From: CAYRAV01 sp964422365
Lineage (GTDB): Bacteria; Bacillota; Clostridia; Lachnospirales; Lachnospiraceae
DNA length: 64,000 nt
Assembly: GCA_964422365.1 (NCBI GenBank)
Contig: CAYRAV010000004.1
Span: forward strand, 1 to 64,000
Direction of reading: 5' to 3'
Every line of letters starts with the position of its first letter. Position 1 is the first letter of the stretch. Of this stretch, positions 40,533 through 49,526 are shown piece by piece. Made by a program: the position numbers and the translations under genes. Under the pieces are notes generated by a model, which worked only from the letters and a program-made list of their open reading frames with translations, had not been told where the DNA came from and searched no databases.

Positions 40533-42491
40533 TTACTTATCCTCTTCCACTTCAATCTTTCTGATTTCTTTTGTACGGATTTCCTTGCAGATTTCATCAA
40601 TAAATTGGTCTAATGGTTTCTGTCCTTCATCTCCTAAGAAACGGCTTCTTACTGATACCACATTAGTTTCTTCTTCTTTCTGTCCTACTACCAGCATATA
40701 TGGTACTCTTGCCAGACGTGTTTCACGAATCTTATATCCTATTTTCTCACTTCTCTGGTCTACTGTACACAAGATTCCGTTTTCTTTTAATTTTTCCTCC
40801 ACTTTTGCAGCATAATCATGATATTTTTCTGAAATCGGAAGCACTCTCACCTGTTCTGGACACAGCCAGGTTGGGAATAATCCCGCATATTTTTCAATTA
40901 ACCATGCTAAGGTTCTTTCATAACATCCCATTGATGTTCTGTGAATAATGTATGGACGTACCTTTTCTCCATTCTGATCTACATAATACATATCAAACTG
41001 TTCTGCTAACAGTGCATCCCATTGGATGGTAATCATAGTATCCTCTTTGCCATAAATATTTTTTGCCTGAATATCTACTTTTGGACCATAAAAAGCTGCT
41101 TCTCCCTCTTCCTCATAAAAAGGAATCCCAAGTTCATTTAATACATCACGAATTCTCTGCTGGGTGTCTTCCCAAACTTCAGCTGTTCCAATATATTTTT
41201 CTTTATTTTCAGGATCCCATTTAGATAAACGGTAAGTTACATCTTCTTCTACACCAAGCGTTCTTAAACAATATCTTGCTAAATCCAAACATCCTTTAAA
41301 CTCTTCATCCATTTGATCCGGGCGTACAATCAAATGTCCTTCTGAAATAGTAAACTGGCGTACACGGGTAAGTCCATGCATTTCCCCGGATTCTTCTTTA
41401 CGGAACAAGGTAGATGTTTCACCATAACGAAGCGGCAAATCACGATAAGACTTCTGGCTTGCCTTGTAAATATAATACTGGAATGGGCAGGTCATTGGGC
41501 GAAGCGCAAACACTTCACTGTCTTTCTCTTCATCCCCTAATATGAACATACCATCTGTATAATGGTCCCAATGTCCTGAAATTTTATACAAGTCACTCTT
41601 CGCCATAAGCGGTGTTCTTGTACGCACATAGCCGCGCTTTTCTTCTTCATCTTCAATCCAGCGTTGTAATGTCTGAATCATTTTTGTTCCCTTTGGCATC
41701 ATAAGCGGAAGTCCCTGTCCAATTACATCTACTGTTGTAAACAGCTCCATCTCACGCCCTAATTTATTGTGGTCACGTTTCTTAATCTCTTCTAAGTATG
41801 CTAAATATTCCTCTAAATCTGCCTTCTTAGTAAATGCAGTACCATAGATTCTAGAAAGCATTTTATTCTTTTCGCTTCCCCTCCAGTATGCGCCTGAAGA
41901 TGAGATTAATTTAAATGCTTTTATTCCTTTTGTACTCATCAAATGAGGTCCTGCACATAAATCTACAAATTCTCCCTGTTGGTAGAAAGAAATTTCTTCT
42001 CCCTCAGATAAATCTTCAATTAGTTCCACCTTATACGGTTCATTTTTTTCTTTCATAAACTGAATGGCTTCTTCTCTTGGCAAAGTAAACCGTTCAATCT
42101 TTGCACCTTCTTTGATGATTTTTTTCATCTCTGCTTCAATCTTATCTAGTGCTTCTCTATCAAATGGTTCATGATCGAAATCATAATAAAATCCAGTATC
42201 AATAGAAGGTCCAATTGCAAGTTTTGCTTCTGGATATAACCTTTTTACTGCTTCTGCTAAAATATGGGAAACAGTATGGCGGTATGCTTTCTTACCTTCC
42301 TCATCATTGAATGTTAAAATACTAAGTTCGCAATCTTTATCTACTACATGACGTAAATCTACCACTTTTCCATCTACTTCTCCTGCTGTCGCCATTCTTG
42401 CAAGTCCTTCACTAATATCCGCTGCAATATCCAATACTGATTTTGCTTCTCCATATTCTTTCACAGAACCATCTTTTAATCTAATTTTCAT
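40533..42491 (-). CDS. thrS: Threonine--tRNA ligase
   Basis: 652 residues, the full ThrRS layout: N-terminal TGS domain (KIRLKDGSVKEYGEAKSVLD), editing domain with HTVSHILAEAVKRLYPEAKL and YYDFDHEPF, class II catalytic core with motif 2 (FRKEESGEMHGLTRVRQF) and motif 3 (SMGCYERTLAWLIEKYAG), and the anticodon-binding domain (VRVLPISEKYHDYAAKV). It charges tRNA-Thr. Expression is controlled by the T-box leader just upstream. AAGGAAGGT precedes the ATG. Confidence 0.96.
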   Translation of the reverse strand: MKIRLKDGSVKEYGEAKSVLDIAADISEGLARMATAGEVDGKVVDLRHVVDKDCELSILTFNDEEGKKAYRHTVSHILAEAVKRLYPEAKLAIGPSIDTGFYYDFDHEPFDREALDKIEAEMKKIIKEGAKIERFTLPREEAIQFMKEKNEPYKVELIEDLSEGEEISFYQQGEFVDLCAGPHLMSTKGIKAFKLISSSGAYWRGSEKNKMLSRIYGTAFTKKADLEEYLAYLEEIKKRDHNKLGREMELFTTVDVIGQGLPLMMPKGTKMIQTLQRWIEDEEEKRGYVRTRTPLMAKSDLYKISGHWDHYTDGMFILGDEEKDSEVFALRPMTCPFQYYIYKASQKSYRDLPLRYGETSTLFRKEESGEMHGLTRVRQFTISEGHLIVRPDQMDEEFKGCLDLARYCLRTLGVEEDVTYRLSKWDPENKEKYIGTAEVWEDTQQRIRDVLNELGIPFYEEEGEAAFYGPKVDIQAKNIYGKEDTMITIQWDALLAEQFDMYYVDQNGEKVRPYIIHRTSMGCYERTLAWLIEKYAGLFPTWLCPEQVRVLPISEKYHDYAAKVEEKLKENGILCTVDQRSEKIGYKIRETRLARVPYMLVVGQKEEETNVVSVRSRFLGDEGQKPLDQFIDEICKEIRTKEIRKIEVEEDK

Positions 42492-42653
42492 TTTTATAAC
42501 CTTCCTTTTCTATTATTCTTTTCGCAGCACGTATACTGTGCTATAAATTCAGGGATGAGGGAATATTATGTTCCCTTTTAGCGGCATATATGCTTTGTGC
42601 CCTAAATTGAGAGATAGTACAACAGTTTGGCTTTTACAAGCCAAATGAAAATA

Positions 42654-42905
42654 AAAAAGTCCCTTTCCGAAATCTACTTTCGGAAAGGGACGAGTTCATT
42701 CAAATAAGTTCCCGCGGTTCCACCCTAATCATAATGCATTGCTTCAAACGCAAATGATGCATCATACTCATTTTGATGATAACGGAATCACCGGACCGGA
42801 TTAGGGCCGCTCAAAGGTAGTTTTCAAATGTTTCCTCATAAAATACTTCCAGCAACTGTATTTCTCTCTGTATGATTTCACATCCTACTCTTCTTCTCAA
42901 CGCGT
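42654..42905 (-). promoter_or_regulatory. T-box riboswitch of thrS (tRNA-Thr responsive)
   Basis: On the minus strand the stem I region contains GAAGAAGAGTAGG and GAAAACTACCTTTGAG. By alignment with the Trp leader in this window the specifier triplet is ACT (Thr). The T-box core AGGGTGGAACCGCGG is at 42711-42726. The terminator GTCCCTTTCCGAAAGTAGAT with its inverse and a T-run is at 42654-42691. Uncharged tRNA-Thr is expected to favour the antiterminator and raise thrS expression. Confidence 0.9.
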
Positions 42906-43110
42906 TAATTTTATTCTATTTATACGATTAGATATCAAAAAAATATATAACCATTCCTACATGTCAATTCATCATTTATCAGAATATCCATTTTCACTAA
43001 AAAATATTTCTGCATCGCTGAACCGTTACCAAAATATTTTCTTACAATCTCTCCTTGCAAGGCTGACTTCATTTTATAACATTGCACTTATTTTTGTCAA
43101 TAGAATATTT
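42906..43110. other. Promoter region of the thrS leader
   Basis: AT-rich 205 bp between the T-box and the next gene; no coding sequence or repeat was seen. Confidence 0.4.
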
Positions 43111-43575
43111 TTACTTCTTTTCCAGTAAATATTCCTCTATTAATTCAGCTGCGGTTTTTACCATTTCCACACAAGGTCTTTTTTTATAATACTGTTCCGT
43201 TCTATCCTCTGGTTTTGTTTCCTTATATCCTTCCGGTTTCTTTTCACTTAATCCAAGTAATTCCCTGCACACAATGCTCCCATTTTTTTCTCTAAACTTT
43301 TCCGCTAAAAATTGTACTGTATCATAATTATATTTCTTGCCCTCACTATCTTTTCCTTCTGTAGCTCCAGTTTCCATGCCTGCTATCAGAAACATCCCTG
43401 AAACTGCTCCACATACTTCACGCATCCTTCCCATTCCTCCACCAAAGGAAGCAGATAATTTTAATGCGGTCTCCTCATCAATTCCATATAAATCACAATA
43501 TGCTGCAAATACTGATTGTGAACAATTATATCCTTCTCTAAATAATCGTTCTGCCTTTTCCACCCTTGATTTCAT
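43111..43575 (-). CDS. C-GCAxxG-C-C family redox-type protein
   Basis: 154 residues. It carries the Cys pattern that names the family: GYNCSQSVFAAYCDLYG, FGGGMGRMREVCGAVSGMFL, IVCRELLG and a C-terminal RPCVEMV. Conserved Cys residues suggest metal or cofactor binding, and relatives are linked to redox chemistry in anaerobes; the reaction is unknown. AAAGGAG lies before the ATG. It is a single gene. Confidence 0.85.
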   Translation of the reverse strand: MKSRVEKAERLFREGYNCSQSVFAAYCDLYGIDEETALKLSASFGGGMGRMREVCGAVSGMFLIAGMETGATEGKDSEGKKYNYDTVQFLAEKFREKNGSIVCRELLGLSEKKPEGYKETKPEDRTEQYYKKRPCVEMVKTAAELIEEYLLEKK

Positions 43576-43605
43576 CTAAATTTATCTCCTTTCCGTATCA
43601 TTATG

Positions 43606-43848
43606 GTAACAGTTCAGCCATGCAGAAACAATTGCTGCAACATGCACATGGGAACTTACTCACTAAGGACATATTATATTGTATAATTGTTTCTATAGGG
43701 CAGATGCCAGACATGCATAATTTACCAGCCAAACTGTAATTTTTTTGGTAATAATATACATTTTGGGAAATAATACCTATTCGGGCATACCACAATAGAT
43801 GTGCTTTGCACTGAAAATAAGGTATGAATGGCATAGCTGAACTGTTAC
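43606..43848. repeat. Family B palindromic repeat, long copy
   Basis: GTAACAGTTCAGCCATGCAG at the left and GCATAGCTGAACTGTTAC at the right are inverted termini 243 bp apart. Inside are paired segments such as AACAATTG/TAATTGTTT and a hairpin around ATACCTATTCGGGCATACC. Confidence 0.8.
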
Positions 43849-43955
43849 TCATTATAATCAAATGAAAGCAAAGTATCTCTGCCTTGAAAACATCATAGAA
43901 ACAACCACTCCTGTAACATTGTTTACTATATTCTAAACACACCATCTATACAATA

Positions 43956-43990
43956 ATAGCGGGCATCTATCACTTAAGATTGCCCGCTAT
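43956..43990 (-). terminator. Terminator of the LCP gene
   Basis: ATAGCGGGCA and TGCCCGCTAT form a perfect 10-bp stem just after the LCP stop codon; the following T-tract is weak (TATTATTG). Confidence 0.6.
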
Positions 43991-44001
43991 CCTATTCTTT
44001 C

Positions 44002-45720
44002 TTACTCTTCTCCATCAATTGGTTCAATTACTTCAGGTGGTGTATCTGTCATAACAGGTGCCGGTACCTGCGTTTTTGCTGCCGGTGGATCTGTTTTCAC
44101 CGGTGCTGGTGTTTTGGCTGCTGGTGGATCTGTTTTTACTGGTGCTGGTGCCTGCGTTTTGGCTGCTGGCGGGTCAGTCTTTACTGGTGCCTGCGTTTTG
44201 GCTGGAGATGTTGTCTTTTCCGGTGGGTCATCCACATCTAACGTTTCCTCTGGACCTGATGTGGCTACTGGTGCCTGTGTTTGTGTTGGTGTCTTTGTAT
44301 AGACAGGTGTCCTCGTAGTATAAACCCTTTCTGTTGCTGTAGGTACATAAGGAACCGTAGATGGTGCATAGGTTTCCGTTCCCACATTATAACTATCTTG
44401 CGGCTGTATGGTCATTATGTCCCCTACAGCTGTTCCATAAATAAATTCCTGCAATGCTTTATTATTTGCTGGAAAATCTAATAATAATACAGATCCTAAT
44501 ACACCTCCACAATACCGCTTTCCATCAGTATATGCATTATCCATCGGTATTCTCATACTTTGAATATCCTGTGCACCAATTGATAATGCAGCTGTAGCAT
44601 AAGTCAGAATATCTTTTTGATTTAAACTAGTCTTTACATATGGGAATAACTCTGTAACCAGGCCTGCAATCTCTATTGCATTCATCTCTTTTACTTTTTT
44701 AAAGATTGCATCGATTACTACCCTCTGACGGTAAGTTCTACCGAAATCATTGGATTCACCATTCCCTGCTGTTTTATATCTGACACGGCAATAGCCCAAT
44801 GCCTGATCTCCATTTAATACCTGTGTTCCTGCCTTCACACATCTATTCTTCTTCTTAGAAATATAATTGGTAGAATTTAAATACAATGCTTCACTTTCTG
44901 TTAATGTAACTTCCACTCCTCCAATTTTATTTATTACTTTTCTAAATGCCTCAAAATTAACCCTGATATAGCCATCTGCTTTTACACCAAAGTTCTGTTC
45001 AATGGTTTCTGCAACCAATTCTCCGCCTCCATTGTTGTAGGATGCGTTTAACTTATTATCGCGATATCCCGGAATACTGACATAGCAATCACGCATAAAT
45101 GATACCATTTTTAAAGTTTTTTCTTCTGTATTCATACTTACAAGAATCATACTGTCAGAGCGTCCACGGCTTTGGTTATACTCACCAATTGCTTCTTCTC
45201 CAATTAATAAAACATTTATTACTTTAGCATCTAACTCTAATTGTGCAGATGGTCTTGGTGGCAATGTCTGTTGTGCTTCCAGTTCTTCTTTTGTTAAATC
45301 TGTTTCTACACGTTCATTATCCCTATCTCTTACCTGGTTCAATGCCCATGCAACAGTTCCCAGTGAAACTAACAATATAACACCTAATGTCAAGCCAATC
45401 CCCATAAATATTTTCTTTCTTTTTGACATCTTAGGCTTATCCTCCTCCCAATAATCATCATAATCTTCGTTTTTGTTATCTGTTACTCGTGCCACAGACT
45501 CTGATAAATACGATTCCATCTCTTCTGAATCATCAAAATCAACTTCTTTTCCATCCTCATCGAAATATTTATCCCACGGCTTTTGTTTTGAAGAAAATTC
45601 TGGCATTTTCACAAATTCATCATTATTATCATTCTCCTGTTTCTTATCTTCATTTGTAATTTCGTTACTCAAATTAGGAATTTTTAATTCTTCATTATCA
45701 TTTTGATTATTTTCCTTCAT
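44002..45720 (-). CDS. LytR-CpsA-Psr (LCP) family cell-wall glycopolymer ligase
   Basis: 572 residues. A 103-residue acidic cytoplasmic N-terminus, one membrane helix (about 104-126, FMGIGLTLGVILLVSLGTVA) and an extracellular LCP domain: NVLLIGEEAIG, RGRSDSMILVSMN, KMVSFMRDCYVSIPGYRDNK, INKIGGVEVTL and RVRYKTAGNGESNDFGRTYR. LCP enzymes attach teichoic-acid-like or capsular polymers to peptidoglycan. The tail holds four near-identical Pro/Ala/Lys/Thr repeats (AKTQAPAPVKTDPPA type), probably a wall-spanning stalk. It could act on glycans made by the nearby GT4 or kds genes; that link is inference. Confidence 0.9.
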   Translation of the reverse strand: MKENNQNDNEELKIPNLSNEITNEDKKQENDNNDEFVKMPEFSSKQKPWDKYFDEDGKEVDFDDSEEMESYLSESVARVTDNKNEDYDDYWEEDKPKMSKRKKIFMGIGLTLGVILLVSLGTVAWALNQVRDRDNERVETDLTKEELEAQQTLPPRPSAQLELDAKVINVLLIGEEAIGEYNQSRGRSDSMILVSMNTEEKTLKMVSFMRDCYVSIPGYRDNKLNASYNNGGGELVAETIEQNFGVKADGYIRVNFEAFRKVINKIGGVEVTLTESEALYLNSTNYISKKKNRCVKAGTQVLNGDQALGYCRVRYKTAGNGESNDFGRTYRQRVVIDAIFKKVKEMNAIEIAGLVTELFPYVKTSLNQKDILTYATAALSIGAQDIQSMRIPMDNAYTDGKRYCGGVLGSVLLLDFPANNKALQEFIYGTAVGDIMTIQPQDSYNVGTETYAPSTVPYVPTATERVYTTRTPVYTKTPTQTQAPVATSGPEETLDVDDPPEKTTSPAKTQAPVKTDPPAAKTQAPAPVKTDPPAAKTPAPVKTDPPAAKTQVPAPVMTDTPPEVIEPIDGEE

Positions 45721-45783
45721 TGTATTTTCCTTTCATTTTTTCTTAATGTCCACATTTTCTCTAACAAAATTTCTTATTCTCTA

Positions 45784-46000
45784 AAGGGCATTTAAAAATT
45801 GCTTGTTATAAGATGTGTGTTACAATCTGTGAGGGATTTGTTTCAAATTCATCAAGTACAGCGGACTGCATTGCATGAATCTGGGGCAAATAATACCTTA
45901 CTGAACAAAGCCTGTCAGCCCCCTATGGGTATAAATTATGATATGCCCATGGGCACAAAGCAAGGCATGCAGACTGGACAATCAATTTTCAGACATGCTC
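45784..46000. repeat. Family A MITE-like repeat with an internal hairpin
   Basis: Left end AAGGGCATTTAAAAATTG after TA, right end the inverse of GAGCATGTCTGAAAATTG. About 217 bp because a hairpin module (CCCTATGGGTATAAATTATG region) is inserted, akin to that in the family-C copy at 31600. The right end encodes the last codons and stop of the GT4 gene. Confidence 0.75.
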
Positions 46001-47149
46001 CAATACATGAGTATACAATCTTTCTACTTTTTTTGCAAACTCTATTGTAGAATATTTTTGTACTTTTTTTCTGGAATTTCTAGCATAATTTGCATGTTCA
46101 TTTTGGTATAATACTTTTTCTAACCCTTCTCTCATCTCTTTTTGTGTTTCAAAAGTAAACCCGTTATAGCCGTCTTCTAAAATATCCTCTAAACACCTGT
46201 CTTTTTTGGCAACTACCGGGAGCCCTGATGCCATAGCCTCAATATAAGTTAAACCTTGTGTTTCGCTGGTGGATGCACTAATAAAAACATCACCCAAATG
46301 ATAAAACTTTGCAATTTCATCCCATGGCTGCTCACCTAAAAATAATACTCTGTCTCTGCATGTCAGTTTTTCTGCACACTTCTCTAAATCGTCTTTATCT
46401 GGTCCATTTCCTACAATAACTATCTTAGCATCTTTATGATTTTCCATAAATTCTGAAATTCCTTCTAAGACTTCTTCTAAATTTTTTTCTTTTGCCAAAC
46501 GACCTACATATAGAATAACTTTATCATCCTTTTCTATTCCATATTCTTCTCTTATCATTTGTATTTCTTCATTAGAATATTGCTCTTTCTTAAATTTATC
46601 TAAATTAATTCCTGTAGGAATTACCTCGATTTCTTTGTAAACACTATATGCCATCAATAAATCTTTTACCTTTTTCGTCGGCACAATTACCGCTTCTACT
46701 CCATTGCAGCAAAATTTAGTGTAACTTCGTACAAAAGCTTTTGCTCCCTTATCAAATCCTTTAAATTTTGCAATATAGTGTGTATAATCTTCATATATCG
46801 TGTGATAAGTGTGTATAGTTGGCAAATGCAGTTCTTTCGCCATAATTCTTCCAAAAATTCCCAGAGAAAATTCTGTATGTGTATGAATCAAATCCAAATT
46901 TAATTTTTTTATAATTCCAGCTAATTTAGGCTGATAAAACATACCAACTCTTCTTTCCGAAACCAGCACACAAGGAAGACTTGGCACACGAAATACATTA
47001 TATTCATATTCTGGTGCACCTGGTGTTGTTGTCGTGAAAACATATATATTGTGCCCCATCTTCTCTAGCTCTGTTTTTAATGTGAGTACGGACGTAGCTA
47101 CACCGTTTAATTCCGGATAATATGTTTCCGTAAATAAACCTATATTCAT
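45989..47149 (-). CDS. GT4 glycosyltransferase (diacylglycerol glucosyltransferase-like)
   Basis: 386 residues. GT-B fold of family GT4: MNIGLFTETYYPELNGVATS with the Gly loop, THTEFSLGIFGR, LYVGRLAKEKNLEEVLEGIS, IVGNGPDKDDLEKCAEKL and the E-x7-E motif in SETQGLTYIEAMASGLPVVA. The N-terminus resembles enzymes that transfer glucose to diacylglycerol, anchoring glycolipids or lipoteichoic acid. The final EHV and the TGA stop are encoded by the terminus of a family-A repeat, so the native C-terminus was replaced or slightly shortened. GGGAGG precedes the ATG. Confidence 0.85.
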   Translation of the reverse strand: MNIGLFTETYYPELNGVATSVLTLKTELEKMGHNIYVFTTTTPGAPEYEYNVFRVPSLPCVLVSERRVGMFYQPKLAGIIKKLNLDLIHTHTEFSLGIFGRIMAKELHLPTIHTYHTIYEDYTHYIAKFKGFDKGAKAFVRSYTKFCCNGVEAVIVPTKKVKDLLMAYSVYKEIEVIPTGINLDKFKKEQYSNEEIQMIREEYGIEKDDKVILYVGRLAKEKNLEEVLEGISEFMENHKDAKIVIVGNGPDKDDLEKCAEKLTCRDRVLFLGEQPWDEIAKFYHLGDVFISASTSETQGLTYIEAMASGLPVVAKKDRCLEDILEDGYNGFTFETQKEMREGLEKVLYQNEHANYARNSRKKVQKYSTIEFAKKVERLYTHVLEHV

Positions 47150-47631
47150 TTTAACCTCCCATGTGATATTTACTACAGCCAGCTTAACAAATAGTGAAAA
47201 TTTTTCCCTATTCTCTGACCTTTGTTATTTTCCAGCGTAAACACCTATGTTATATTATAGTATTTTTTTTGAGAATGTAAAGTTTTCTTTTTGAAAAGTT
47301 TCTTACGTTTTTTTTACTTTTTCAGTTGTCAGCACCTATTTCTTATGCTAAAATAGGGGTTGTTTGCTATATTTAACAATTTTTTCATACTACTTATAAA
47401 TTTTATGTAAATTTTTGTAATATTTGATGTATTATGCTAATTATTTCATATCAAATACTCAAAACATTACATCAAAGGTTACAGTTTTGCCATACCATTC
47501 ATACCTTATTTTCGGTGCAGCGCACATCTATTGGGGTATGCCCTTAGCAGGCAAACTCCCACAGACATATTACACAATCATTTCTGCATGGCGAAACGAT
47601 AACCATCAAACAAATAAAGGAGAGAAATTTT
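47150..47631. other. Divergent intergenic region between GT4 and fabV
   Basis: 482 bp, very AT-rich around 47230-47420. A family-B repeat occupies 47477-47604, so it lies in the fabV 5' leader and ends about 27 bp before the start codon. No gene seen. Confidence 0.6.
47477..47604. repeat. Family B repeat in the fabV leader
   Basis: GGTTACAGTTTTGCCATACC at the left and GCATGGCGAAACGATAACC at the right are inverted termini 128 bp apart. It probably forms a large hairpin in the 5' untranslated region. Confidence 0.75.
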
Positions 47632-48813
47632 ATGATTATTGAACCAAAAGTAAAAGGGTTTATCTGTACAACAGCACATCCTGATGGATGCAGAGAAAAC
47701 GTCAAACGTCAAATTACATATATTCAGGAAGCAGCCAAAAAAGCTGATTTAACCAATGGAATCCACCCTAAAAAGGTATTGGTATTAGGTGCTTCTACTG
47801 GTTATGGGCTGGCCTCTAGAATTGCCGCTGCCTATATTTATGGTGCTGCTACAATTGGTGTTATGTTTGAAAAACCTTCTAATGGAAGGAGAACTGCTAC
47901 TCCAGGCTGGTATAATACACAGGCTTTTGACGAATTTGCAAAAAAAGATGGCTATTATTCCTATTCTATTAATGGAGATGCTTTTTCTAAGGAAGTAAAA
48001 GATCAGACTATTGCACAGATTAAAGAAGATTTAGGTCAGGTAGACATGGTCATTTACAGTCTGGCTGCTCCAAGAAGGACAACTGCGGACGGGACTACTT
48101 ATTCTTCTGTATTGAAAACTACTTCTTGTGATTTTACGAATAAATCATGGAATCAAAAAGATGATACTGTTATAGAAGCCACTATCACCCCTGCTACACA
48201 AGAAGAAGTTACAAATACTGTAAAAGTTATGGGCGGCGAAGATTGGATTGACTGGATATCTGCATTATCCAATGCAGGTGTTTTAGCTGAAAATGCAACT
48301 ACCATTGCTTATTCTTATATTGGACCTAAACTTACTTATCCTGTATATTTTAATGGTACAATTGGCATGGCAAAAAAACATCTATATGATTCTTCTTTGA
48401 AAATTAATGAGCTTTTCAAAGAACAAGGGATAAGAGCTTATATTTCTGTAAACAAAGCCCTTGTTACCCAGGCAAGCTCTGCCATTCCTATTGTTCCTTT
48501 GTATTTTACTATTCTTTATAAAGTTATGAAAGAAAAAGGGCTGCATGAAGGGTGCATTGAACAAATCGGACGGCTATTTATGGAAAAATTATCAAAAGAT
48601 ACTCCAAAAACAGATGAGGAAGGACGTATTCGTTTAGATGATTATGAAATGCGTGAAGATGTACAAAAGGCAGTAATGGATATCTGGGATAATGTAACTA
48701 CTGAAAATTTAAAAGATGTTGCAGATTTAGACGGATATTGGGATGATTTTTATCATATGTTTGGATTTAGATTTGATAATGTTGATTACAGCAGGGATGT
48801 TGTATTGGAATAA
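47632..48813 (+). CDS. fabV: FabV-type enoyl-ACP / trans-2-enoyl-CoA reductase
   Basis: 393 residues. FabV/TER signatures: CTTAHPDGCRENVKRQITYI, cofactor loop GASTGYGLASRIAAAY, YSLAAPRRT and the catalytic Y-x8-K in YSYIGPKLTYPVYFNGTIGM followed by AKKHL. It reduces the double bond of enoyl-ACP in fatty-acid elongation, or crotonyl-CoA in butyrate formation; sequence alone does not settle which. AAAGGAG lies 9 bases before the ATG. It is followed after 24 bp by a DUF4303 gene. Confidence 0.93.
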   Translation: MIIEPKVKGFICTTAHPDGCRENVKRQITYIQEAAKKADLTNGIHPKKVLVLGASTGYGLASRIAAAYIYGAATIGVMFEKPSNGRRTATPGWYNTQAFDEFAKKDGYYSYSINGDAFSKEVKDQTIAQIKEDLGQVDMVIYSLAAPRRTTADGTTYSSVLKTTSCDFTNKSWNQKDDTVIEATITPATQEEVTNTVKVMGGEDWIDWISALSNAGVLAENATTIAYSYIGPKLTYPVYFNGTIGMAKKHLYDSSLKINELFKEQGIRAYISVNKALVTQASSAIPIVPLYFTILYKVMKEKGLHEGCIEQIGRLFMEKLSKDTPKTDEEGRIRLDDYEMREDVQKAVMDIWDNVTTENLKDVADLDGYWDDFYHMFGFRFDNVDYSRDVVLE

Positions 48814-48837
48814 AATGATAAACGAAAGGGTTCTAGT

Positions 48838-49365
48838 ATGTTTGATTATATAAAATTTGAAAACGATATTGTTCTGCATATGGAAAATTCTTTAAAAAAA
48901 TGGATGTCAGAATATGATGATATTTATATATTATCACTAGATTGTTCTAACGACATGTATTCTATTGGCACAATTGCAAATACAAACTCGCACTTAAATG
49001 AACAGGAAGATTCTTCACCAGAAGATTATTGGTATTATAAATATTGTGAAGAAGAGTGGGATTTATGGGATTCATCGGATAAGGATCTACGTATTGCTTC
49101 TAATAAGATTTCCTTGTATATGCGTGAGTATATAGAGAAAATTGATGGAGATGAATTTGTTAATCACCGTGAGAAAATCATAGAAACTTGTAAAAAAGCT
49201 CTTATTTGTTTGAAACAATCCATAAATAAAACTTATCCAAACTTGCTATTGACATTTAATATTAGAGAATATCTTGATGAAAACGAACGCATTGAAATCT
49301 TCGAAATGTTAAACACCAAAGAGGCTGCAAAGGAGTATTCCGAACATATTGAAGATTTTTGTTAA
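48838..49365 (+). CDS. DUF4303 protein, possible immunity protein
   Basis: 175 residues. It fits DUF4303: an N-terminal helix, IYILSLDCSNDMYSIGTIAN, and YYKYCEEEWDLWDSSDKDLR, with a long helical C-terminus. DUF4303 proteins are often encoded in polymorphic-toxin immunity loci, but here it stands alone behind fabV with GAAAGGG as ribosome site and a terminator after it. It may be a passenger gene inserted downstream of fabV. Confidence 0.7.
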   Translation: MFDYIKFENDIVLHMENSLKKWMSEYDDIYILSLDCSNDMYSIGTIANTNSHLNEQEDSSPEDYWYYKYCEEEWDLWDSSDKDLRIASNKISLYMREYIEKIDGDEFVNHREKIIETCKKALICLKQSINKTYPNLLLTFNIREYLDENERIEIFEMLNTKEAAKEYSEHIEDFC

Positions 49366-49390
49366 AGTGTACAGATTGCAGGGATAAATT

Positions 49391-49429
49391 GGGGACATAC
49401 TATTTTTCATCTATAATATGTCCCCTTTT
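49391..49429 (+). terminator. Terminator of the fabV-DUF4303 transcript
   Basis: GGGGACATA and TATGTCCCC flank a 20-base AT-rich loop, followed by TTTTC. Confidence 0.75.
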
Positions 49430-49526
49430 CATTACATCAGTTTCTTGAAACAAGATATTTTTAATTATCATTACACGATTAAATGTATTACTAATTATAT
49501 AATATAGAATTATCCCAAGCCCTAAA

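Larger units (their letters stand above)
43576..44001. other. Intergenic region filled by a family B repeat
   Basis: 426 bp. A long family-B repeat covers 43606-43848 and a terminator hairpin lies at 43956-43990. The minus-strand open frame crossing the repeat has no ribosome site and looks fortuitous. Confidence 0.6.

Noticed and set aside
43601..43945. 114-codon minus-strand frame
   Set aside because: It spans a long family-B palindrome; the frame is a by-product of the repeat.
44052..44200. Tandem repeats considered as a CRISPR-like or minisatellite array
   Set aside because: They encode Pro/Ala/Lys/Thr repeats at the C-terminus of the LCP protein; there are no spacers.
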